Below are positions 57,963-64,000 of a stretch of DNA of 64,000 nt, in pieces. The first letter of the stretch is position 1; each line of letters starts with the position of its first letter. The DNA is from Geobacter sp. GTDB lineage: Bacteria > Desulfobacterota > Desulfuromonadia > Geobacterales > Pseudopelobacteraceae. The stretch lies in the NCBI GenBank assembly GCA_003574895.1, contig PJFB01000001.1, positions 124,001 through 188,000 of the forward strand, read 5' to 3'. Position numbers and translations under genes: made by a program. The notes beneath the pieces are model-generated. The model worked only from the letters and a program-made list of their open reading frames with translations, was not told where the DNA came from and did not search any database.

Positions 57963-59309
57963 GTGTCGCAGGAAATATACATCTACCTGGCAAGCATACT
58001 GTCCTGTTTCTCGATAGTGTTGCTGGTTGTCATATTGGTCAGGCTGTCTCGCCATGGGTCGCACGGTCTTGAGATGCGTATGGATGCCCTTGAGCGTTTG
58101 CTGGAAAAACAGGAACGCATGCTGCGCGAGGAGATGTCCAGAAGCAGGGAAGAATCGCTGACTGCGGCCAGGCAGGGGCGCCAGGAGAACAGTGCTGCCG
58201 TGACCGCGTTGGGAGATTCCCTGCTGAAACGGATGAGCGAGATTGCCGGACTGCAGAAAAACCAGCTGGAAATATTTGCCGGTCAGCTTAAGGCCCTCAC
58301 CACAAGCAATGAAGGTCGGATGGATAAGTTGCGTGAGGTTGTAGAGGCCCGTCTGGTGGTGATCCAGGAGGACAATGCCCGCAGGTTGGAACAGATGCGG
58401 GCCACTGTTGACGAAAAACTGCACGACACGCTGGAGAAACGGTTGGGCGAGTCATTCAAGCTGGTCAGCGAACGGCTGGAACAGGTTCAAAGAGGTCTGG
58501 GGGAGATGCAAACCCTGGCCGTAGGCGTGGGGGATCTGAAAAGGGTGCTGACCAATGTCAAGACGCGCGGCACCTTCGGTGAAGTCCAGTTGGGGAGCCT
58601 GCTGGAGCAGATCCTTGCCCCGGGCCAGTATGATACGAACGTGGAAACCCGGAAAGGGAGTGGCCAGCGGGTGGAGTTTGCCCTGAAGCTGCCCGGCAGG
58701 GATGGTACGACAGACGGGATGGTCTGGCTGCCGCTGGACGCCAAGTTCCCCCAGGAGGATTACCTGCGGCTGGTCGAGGCACAGGAGATTTGCGACGCGC
58801 TGGCTGTCAGCGATGCTTCCAGGCAACTGGACAAAACTGTTTGCGAAATGGCAAAAAACATCAGGGACAAATATCTCGACCCTCCCAATACCACCGACTT
58901 TGCCGTGATGTTCCTGCCCACGGAAGGGCTTTTTGCCGAAGTATTGCGTCGGCCGGCCTTGTCCGACCTGCTCCAGCGCGAATATCGGGTCGTGGTGGCC
59001 GGTCCGACAACGCTGGCGGCACTGCTCAACAGTTTGCAACTCGGTTTCCGCACCCTGGCCATAGAAAAACGCTCGGCCGAGGTCTGGAACCTGCTGGGTG
59101 CGGTGCGCACCGAATTTCACAAATTTGGCGAGGTCCTGGACAAGACCCGCAAGAAGATACAGGAAGCAGGGAACCACATCGACGCTGCTTCCGTCCGCAC
59201 GCGGTCCATAGGAAGAAAGCTCCGAGAGGTACAGGAACTGCCAGGTGCCGTGGCAGCGGCTCTGCTGGAGACCGAGGATATTGCGGATGACGGGGATGGA
59301 ACTCTCTGA
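57963..59309 (+). CDS. rmuC: DNA recombination protein RmuC
   Basis: 448 residues from GTG 57,963 (AGGAG upstream; the nearby ATG is in another frame). One N-terminal membrane helix (I-L-S-C-F-S-I-V-L-L-V-V-I-L-V) is followed by about 150 residues of coiled coil. Then comes the conserved RmuC core: R-G-T-F-G-E-V-Q-L-G, P-L-D-A-K-F-P-Q-E-D-Y, Y-L-D-P-P-N-T-T-D-F-A-V-M-F-L-P-T-E-G-L. This core is a PD-(D/E)xK-type nuclease-like domain that limits inversions between short repeats. It overlaps the murJ start by one base. Confidence 0.93.
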   Translation: MSQEIYIYLASILSCFSIVLLVVILVRLSRHGSHGLEMRMDALERLLEKQERMLREEMSRSREESLTAARQGRQENSAAVTALGDSLLKRMSEIAGLQKNQLEIFAGQLKALTTSNEGRMDKLREVVEARLVVIQEDNARRLEQMRATVDEKLHDTLEKRLGESFKLVSERLEQVQRGLGEMQTLAVGVGDLKRVLTNVKTRGTFGEVQLGSLLEQILAPGQYDTNVETRKGSGQRVEFALKLPGRDGTTDGMVWLPLDAKFPQEDYLRLVEAQEICDALAVSDASRQLDKTVCEMAKNIRDKYLDPPNTTDFAVMFLPTEGLFAEVLRRPALSDLLQREYRVVVAGPTTLAALLNSLQLGFRTLAIEKRSAEVWNLLGAVRTEFHKFGEVLDKTRKKIQEAGNHIDAASVRTRSIGRKLREVQELPGAVAAALLETEDIADDGDGTL

Positions 59310-60874
59310 TGTCTGAAAAAAAACACATAGTCCGTGCCGCCGGTATCCTGGGCAGCGCTACCACCATGTCCCGCATCATGGGGATGGTGCGGGACATGGT
59401 CGTGGCACGCCTGTTCGGTGCCGGCCTGGCCACTGACGCTTTCATCGCCGCCTTCCAGATTCCCAACATGCTGCGCCGCTTTTTTGCCGAAGGGGCACTT
59501 ACCTCGGCCTTTGTCCCAACCTTCTCCGAGACCCTGGCCCAGGAAGGGGAGGAGCGTGCCCGGGAGCTGGCCAATGTCTGCTTTACCATGCTCACCATTG
59601 TCATGGCCGGCATAGCCTTGGCAGGCATCATCTTCTCCCCCGCCATCGTCAGCCTCATGTTTCCAGGTTTCAAGGACGTTCCCGGCAAGTTCGAATTAAC
59701 GGTTCTGCTTAACCGTCTGATGTTCCCGTACATCTTTTTCATCAGCCTGGTGGCGCTTTGCATGGGGATTCTCAATACACTCCGCCACTTCTTTACCCCG
59801 GCCATTTCTACGGTGTTTTTGAATTTATCCATGATTCTTTCAGCACTTCTGCTGCGGGGATTTTTTGAAATACCTATTGTTGCCCTGGCTACAGGTGTGC
59901 TCTTCGGCGGCATAATACAACTGGCCCTGCAATTGCCGGTGCTGTGGCGCAAGGGATTCCCCATCAGGTTTTCGTTTGCCTTTGGCAATCCAAAGGTGAG
60001 GCGGATTGCCCTGCTGATGGTGCCATCTGTTTTCGGGGTAGGGGTCTACTACCTGAACATTACTATTAGTGCTATCCTGGCCTCTCTGTTGCCACAGGGG
60101 AGTGTTTCTTATCTCTATTACGCGCAACGGCTGTTCGAGTTTCCTCAGGGGATTTTCACTGTTTCAGTTGCTCAGGCAGTGCTCCCCTCCATGAGCCGGC
60201 AGGCTGCAGAAGGTGACCTGGATGGCATGAAAGAGTCACTGGCTTTCGGCCTGAGGCTGACCATGTTTATCACGATACCGGCCATGGTCGGTTTGATGAT
60301 CTGTTCAATCCCCATCTTCAGTTTGCTGTTCATGGGCGGCGCATTTGATTATGCCAAGGCCGTAAATTCCGCGCTGGCACTTTTCTATTATTCCCTGGGG
60401 TTGACGTTTGTTGCGTTGACCCGGGTTCTGGCCCCGGCCTTCTATGCCCTCAAGGACACCAGGACCCCTGTTATGGCGGCCTTTGTGGCGTTTCTCCTCA
60501 ACCTTGGGTTCAGTCTTCTTTTAATGGGGCCTCTCAAGCATGGTGGCCTGGCACTGGCCACATCGATTTCCGCCTGCGGCAACATGGCAATCCTGCTCTG
60601 GTTTCTGCGTCGCAAGATCGGGCCGTTCGGCGGACGCAGGATCTTTGTTTCGGCGCTTAAATCCCTTGTGGCAGCCATGCCGATGGCTGCGGCAGCCTAT
60701 GGTATCTGTCGCCTGACCGACTGGTCCATGACTGGCAACAAGACTGTCAAGATAGTGGTGCTGGCTGCAGCGATAGGGGCGGCAGTGGTATGTTATGCTG
60801 CCTGTGCCCGTCTGCTGCGGTGTGAGGAGGCAATGGAGGCATTCAAGATCATCAGAAAAAAAATTGGGCGTTAA
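59309..60874 (+). CDS. murJ: Lipid II flippase MurJ
   Basis: 521 residues, about 14 membrane helices, normal for the family. Signature near the N-terminus: S-R-I-M-G-M-V-R-D-M-V-V-A-R-L-F-G-A-G, then D-A-F-I-A-A-F-Q-I-P-N-M-L-R-R-F-F-A-E-G-A, which includes the essential arginines of the central cavity. It moves lipid II across the inner membrane for peptidoglycan synthesis. It shares one base with the rmuC stop (TGATG), so the two are co-translated. Confidence 0.95.
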   Translation: MSEKKHIVRAAGILGSATTMSRIMGMVRDMVVARLFGAGLATDAFIAAFQIPNMLRRFFAEGALTSAFVPTFSETLAQEGEERARELANVCFTMLTIVMAGIALAGIIFSPAIVSLMFPGFKDVPGKFELTVLLNRLMFPYIFFISLVALCMGILNTLRHFFTPAISTVFLNLSMILSALLLRGFFEIPIVALATGVLFGGIIQLALQLPVLWRKGFPIRFSFAFGNPKVRRIALLMVPSVFGVGVYYLNITISAILASLLPQGSVSYLYYAQRLFEFPQGIFTVSVAQAVLPSMSRQAAEGDLDGMKESLAFGLRLTMFITIPAMVGLMICSIPIFSLLFMGGAFDYAKAVNSALALFYYSLGLTFVALTRVLAPAFYALKDTRTPVMAAFVAFLLNLGFSLLLMGPLKHGGLALATSISACGNMAILLWFLRRKIGPFGGRRIFVSALKSLVAAMPMAAAAYGICRLTDWSMTGNKTVKIVVLAAAIGAAVVCYAACARLLRCEEAMEAFKIIRKKIGR

Positions 60875-60885
60875 AGAGTGTGCCC

Positions 60886-61443
60886 ATGGAATATGTGTCT
60901 GTTTTTGAAACCGAGCTGGGTCCAGGTATTGTCACTGCCTCAGAAAAAGGCATCTGCAAGGTAGATCTGCCCTGTCCAGGCGTTTGCCGTTCCCAGGCGC
61001 AGCCAGTGCCGGACGCCGGAAACGCTTCGCCACTAACGGAGCAGGCTGCGGAAATGCTTAAGTTCTACTTTAAAGGTGAGCCACAACCATTTGATTCATT
61101 ACCGGTAGACCTCAGCAGTATGTCTGATTTTAAAACACGCGTCTTGTTGCTTATCCGGGCAATACCACATGGTGAAGTCAAAAGCTATGGCCAGGTTGCC
61201 GCCATGGCAGGCATGCCGCGAGCGTTCCGGGCAATAGGGGGCGTACTGGCTGCCAATCCGGTGCCGATTATTATCCCGTGCCATCGGGTGGTCGGCAGTA
61301 ATGGAAACCTGACAGGCTACTCCGCCCCTGGTGGATTACATTTAAAAAAAATAATTTTACTGATGGAACATATTGAATTTGCGGGTGACACCGTACACAT
61401 GAAAAAAGAAAGTTATAAACAAGCAAAAATTGGCATGAATTAG
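60886..61443 (+). CDS. Methylated-DNA-protein-cysteine methyltransferase
   Basis: 185 residues from ATG 60,886, seven bases after AAAGAG; a GTG two codons earlier is too close to that site. The active-site motif I-P-C-H-R-V-V has C132. The DNA-binding helix-turn-helix region is Y-G-Q-V-A-A-M-A-G-M-P-R-A-F-R-A-I-G-G-V. The suicide enzyme removes alkyl groups from O6-alkylguanine. It is the last gene after murJ, 11 bp away. The N-terminal domain is shorter and more divergent than in E. coli Ogt. Confidence 0.92.
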   Translation: MEYVSVFETELGPGIVTASEKGICKVDLPCPGVCRSQAQPVPDAGNASPLTEQAAEMLKFYFKGEPQPFDSLPVDLSSMSDFKTRVLLLIRAIPHGEVKSYGQVAAMAGMPRAFRAIGGVLAANPVPIIIPCHRVVGSNGNLTGYSAPGGLHLKKIILLMEHIEFAGDTVHMKKESYKQAKIGMN

Positions 61444-61608
61444 ATTTAATTTAATACATTGGTCCTTGACGTGCTAACTTGCCTTAAAATATAGATAACA
61501 TTATAACTTGTTGAAATCATTGAGCAAAACTAGTGTATAAAAAAACGGCAAACCGCAAAAATGTCTTGTAAAAATATCACTTTTGAAATTCATCAACACC
61601 GTTGTCAA

Positions 61609-61639
61609 CAGCTTATCCACAGATTTTGTGGATAAGCTG
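61609..61639. promoter_or_regulatory. Perfect palindrome of two DnaA boxes
   Basis: CAGCTTATCCACA, five bases (GATTT), TGTGGATAAGCTG. The arms are 13-base perfect complements, each holding the consensus DnaA box TTATCCACA (61,613-61,621 and 61,627-61,635 inverted). It lies in a 230-bp AT-rich gap between two convergent genes. Confidence 0.7.
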
Positions 61640-61674
61640 GCACATACCTGTAAAAAATGTTGTAATACTGTAAC

Positions 61675-62475
61675 TTAACTTGGAATTTTCTCTGCTTCAC
61701 GTTGCTTTGCCTCTTCCCAAAGTCTGTCCATCTCTTCCAGCGTGCTGGTGTTCATTTGGTGGCCCTGTGAATGCAATGTGTCCTCCACGTACTGAAACCT
61801 TGTTTGAAAACGACTGATGGTTTTTCGAAGGGCCTCTTCCGGGTTAATGGATAGGAAACGGCCAAGGTTGACGATGGCGAACAGAAGGTCACCCAGTTCC
61901 GCTTCCATGTGCTCGTTGTCCCCTTCGGCCATGGCCTCCTCGAACTCGTGGAGCTCTTCCATCACCTTAGCCATCACTTGATCGACATGTTCCCAGTCAA
62001 AGCCCACACGGGCGGCTTTTTCGGTGATTTTCTGTGCCTTGAGCAACGCCGGCAGGTGAGGTGGCACCCCCGACAGCGCCGATTTCCTTTCGTCGCCTTT
62101 TTCGGCCTTCTTGATACGCTCCCAGTTTTCGACCTGAGCGTCGCTGCTGCTGATCTCCATATCGCCAAAGACGTGAGGATGGCGCCGGATAAGTTTGTCG
62201 CAGAGTCCTTTGATGACATCCTGCATGGTGAACTTGCCTGTTTCCTCGGCAATGGCGGCATGAAATATTGGCTGAAGAAGCAGGTCGCCCAGTTCTTCCT
62301 TGAGAAGGTCGGATGAATTGGTGTCAATGGCTTCAATGACTTCGTAGGCTTCTTCCAGCAGGTAGCGTTTCAGGCTCTCATGGGTCTGTTCGGCATCCCA
62401 CGGGCATCCTCCCGGTCCGCGCAAGCGCTTCATGATGGCCAGCAGTTCGTCAAAACAGGCTTGGTCTGATTTCAT
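61675..62475 (-). CDS. mazG: Nucleoside triphosphate pyrophosphohydrolase MazG
   Basis: 266 residues, two tandem MazG domains. The first has G-G-C-P-W-D-A-E-Q-T-H, E-E-A-Y-E-V-I-E-A and E-E-L-G-D-L-L-L-Q; the second has M-E-E-L-H-E-F-E-E-A and E-A-E-L-G-D-L-L-F-A. These ExxE...ExxD sets bind Mg2+. MazG hydrolyses (d)NTPs to monophosphates and lowers ppGpp or mutagenic nucleotides. It is monocistronic. Confidence 0.95.
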   Translation of the reverse strand: MKSDQACFDELLAIMKRLRGPGGCPWDAEQTHESLKRYLLEEAYEVIEAIDTNSSDLLKEELGDLLLQPIFHAAIAEETGKFTMQDVIKGLCDKLIRRHPHVFGDMEISSSDAQVENWERIKKAEKGDERKSALSGVPPHLPALLKAQKITEKAARVGFDWEHVDQVMAKVMEELHEFEEAMAEGDNEHMEAELGDLLFAIVNLGRFLSINPEEALRKTISRFQTRFQYVEDTLHSQGHQMNTSTLEEMDRLWEEAKQREAEKIPS

Positions 62476-62623
62476 TCTGAACCTCTCCCTATGGTTTATG
62501 TAGTAGGTGGAAACCCTTTATATCCCGTGCATAACCGCAAGACAATAGTTAGTGTATACAAAAATTCATTGACAGTTTTGTGAATATGGATACATTAAGA
62601 CAACTAAACTCTGGAGGTTGAAA

Positions 62624-63346
62624 ATGATCAACATGGGTACATTGAAAAGGCTTTCCGCAATTATTGGACTGGTGGTATGCGCCTCGGGTCTGGCTATTGC
62701 CAACTCCGGCAGCGCACCTGCAGTATCGGCTGATGAGGCTTTGCAAAAGTTGATGGATGGTAACAAGCATTATGTGGAAGGCCAAATGACCGCCTGCAAA
62801 CAGAGCGACGCTTCTGCACGCGCCGCCCTGGCAACTTCTCAGAAACCATATGCCATTATCCTGTCATGTTCCGATTCGCGCGTGCCGCCTGAAATCATCT
62901 TTGACAAGGGGCTTGGCGAACTGTTCGTAATCCGGGTAGCCGGCAATATTCCTGATCCGATCGTGCTGGGCAGCATCGAATATGCCGCCGAACACCTTGG
63001 TACACCGCTTATCATGGTTCTGGGACATGAGCGTTGCGGCGCCGTGACCGCCACCGTGAACGCCAAGGGCAAGCCGGAAGGTAATATCGGGGCGATCGTC
63101 AAGGCCATAAATCCGGCAGTCAAGGCTGCTATCAAGGAATGTGACGCCTGCAAAGGTGTCAAGAAATGTAAAGAGACCAAGAATGCTGAATTAGTCGAGT
63201 GTGCCATCGGCATGAACATGAAGATGGTGGCTGCCAGCCTGACCAAAAAATCTTCGGTGCTCAAACACCTGGCCGATCAGGGCAAGCTCAAGATAGTGAC
63301 TGCCAAGTACGACCTGGATGACGGTACAGTGACTGTAACCAAGTAA
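62624..63346 (+). CDS. Exported beta-class carbonic anhydrase
   Basis: 240 residues from ATG 62,624, six bases after GGAGG. An N-terminal signal peptide (R-L-S-A-I-I-G-L-V-V-C-A-S-G-L-A-I-A) predicts a periplasmic location. The zinc site is C82-S-D84-S-R86 and H135-E-R-C138, as in type beta enzymes. A cysteine-rich insert, C-D-A-C-K-G-V-K-K-C-K plus another C about ten residues later, is unusual and could bind a second metal or form disulfides. It interconverts CO2 and bicarbonate. It is monocistronic, with a strong terminator. Confidence 0.92.
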   Translation: MINMGTLKRLSAIIGLVVCASGLAIANSGSAPAVSADEALQKLMDGNKHYVEGQMTACKQSDASARAALATSQKPYAIILSCSDSRVPPEIIFDKGLGELFVIRVAGNIPDPIVLGSIEYAAEHLGTPLIMVLGHERCGAVTATVNAKGKPEGNIGAIVKAINPAVKAAIKECDACKGVKKCKETKNAELVECAIGMNMKMVAASLTKKSSVLKHLADQGKLKIVTAKYDLDDGTVTVTK

Positions 63347-63369
63347 CCAGTCTGAATTTATCAAAAACT

Positions 63370-63408
63370 AAACCGGCGCAAGAACCTATGGTTCGCGCCG
63401 GTTTTTTT
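63370..63408. terminator. Intrinsic terminator after carbonic anhydrase
   Basis: AACCGGCGC / GCGCCGGTT stem followed by TTTTTT. Confidence 0.9.
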
Positions 63409-63484
63409 ATGTTCCTAGCAGTAAAAATTATCCTGAATCCATGATGCTGGAGCTTTACCTGTTCCGGCCTGTCCCATGTCTGGA

Positions 63485-64000
63485 TCAGGAATTGCGCGCG
63501 AGCTTGAAGACCATGAAACTGCCTAACAGGAACATGGGGAAGCTGAGAAACTGGCCCATGGAAAAAAGTCCCCAATATAGTCCGAGTTGGGCATCCGGTT
63601 GGCGAAAAAATTCGACGATGAAGCGGAACAGGCCGTAACCGGCAACAAAAGTCCAGGCCGGGACACCGGTTGCGGAGGATCTGCGCGACGTAAATCTGAC
63701 GATCAGAAACAGCAGCAACCCTTCCAGAAAAGCCTCGTAGAGCTGGGAAGGATGGCGAGGTATCCCACCACCGCCTGGAAAGACGATACCCCAGGGGACA
63801 TCGGTTTGTCTGCCGTAGAGCTCGCCATTGATAAAATTGCCGATCCTACCCAACCCGAGTCCCACTGGAGCGCATAGCGCCGCCATATCGATCAAAGTGA
63901 AAAAGGGGATGTTTTTCCGGCGCGAATAGATGATAAAAGCCGTGATCACACCCATGAATCCGCCGTGGAAGGACATGCCACCCTCCCATACGGCAAAGAC
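63485..64000 (-). CDS. lgt: Prolipoprotein diacylglyceryl transferase Lgt, 3' part (cut by window end)
   Basis: 172 residues are visible; the frame continues off the right edge (V-F-A-V-W-E-G-G-M-S-F-H-G-G), so the start is outside. The Lgt signature G-L-G-R-I-G-N-F-I-N-G-E-L-Y-G-R is complete, followed by H-P-S-Q-L-Y-E-A and Y-G-L-F-R-F-I-V-E-F-F-R. It transfers diacylglycerol from phosphatidylglycerol to the lipobox cysteine of prelipoproteins. It is convergent with the carbonic anhydrase gene. Confidence 0.95.
   Translation of the reverse strand, partial: VFAVWEGGMSFHGGFMGVITAFIIYSRRKNIPFFTLIDMAALCAPVGLGLGRIGNFINGELYGRQTDVPWGIVFPGGGGIPRHPSQLYEAFLEGLLLFLIVRFTSRRSSATGVPAWTFVAGYGLFRFIVEFFRQPDAQLGLYWGLFSMGQFLSFPMFLLGSFMVFKLARNS

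Noticed and set aside
61609-61639. Terminator for the convergent genes
   Set aside because: The palindrome is perfect but neither side has a T run, and the arms are DnaA boxes, so a protein-binding site is more likely.

Overview
The window looks like a chromosomal segment of a Geobacter-type bacterium (Desulfuromonadota, Geobacterales). This is an inference from gene content: cobalamin-dependent class II ribonucleotide reductase with a CbiMQO-type cobalt/nickel importer, a PEP-CTERM protein, many membrane sensors and chemoreceptors, GGDEF signalling, a MucR/Ros-type regulator, and housekeeping genes (tsaD, rsmA, rmuC, murJ, mazG, lgt). No rRNA or tRNA gene was seen. Most of the DNA is GC-rich; the stretch from about 31.2 to 32.9 kb is visibly AT-rich.

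Positions 1-15,866 are the 3' part of one giant gene for a repetitive surface or secreted protein of at least 5,287 residues. It carries aspartate/glycine-rich calcium-type repeats, Calx-beta-like segments, a ladder of at least 15 modules marked by a G-E-T-W motif, a FlgD-type Ig segment, and six RTX-like units of about 543 bp. Downstream on the same strand are two DUF3467 proteins, a GAF-membrane-HlyD protein, a PqqD/M50 protease/HlyD fusion, a shortened SecA-like ATPase and a small HlyD-type adaptor (15,958-23,567). The genes overlap or nearly touch. Facing them, with only 16 bp between the two stop codons, is a minus-strand operon (31,195 down to 23,584): a DUF3467 fusion protein, a double radical-SAM protein, a MiaB/RimO-like radical-SAM protein, a P-loop kinase, another radical-SAM protein, an unknown protein and an O-methyltransferase. 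I read 1-31.2 kb as one candidate system that modifies a protein or peptide and handles export of a giant adhesin without a type I ABC transporter. This is the part of the window most likely to be undescribed.

From 31.2 to 33.6 kb lies an AT-rich region with three evenly spaced palindromes, a lone FlaG-like gene and a PEP-CTERM protein gene. From 33.6 to 38.8 kb, three overlapping minus-strand genes encode a hybrid histidine kinase, a lone receiver and a MASE3-type membrane histidine kinase. Then follow the cbiM-cbiQ-cbiO cobalt/nickel importer (39.1-41.8 kb), a chemoreceptor, two palindromic non-coding repeats, oligoendopeptidase F, a second chemoreceptor that lacks a periplasmic domain, and nrdJ under a promoter that overlaps two NrdR boxes. 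A diguanylate cyclase, a periplasmic beta-helix protein, a cysteine-desulfurase-family enzyme, a small lipoprotein and PhoH run forward to 55.1 kb.

The last 9 kb is mostly core genome: tsaD-rsmA, a MucR-like regulator, rmuC-murJ and an alkyltransferase. It continues with a perfect palindrome of two DnaA boxes, mazG, an exported beta-carbonic anhydrase and the 3' part of lgt cut by the window end. Cobalt uptake and the B12-dependent reductase probably belong to the same cofactor economy.
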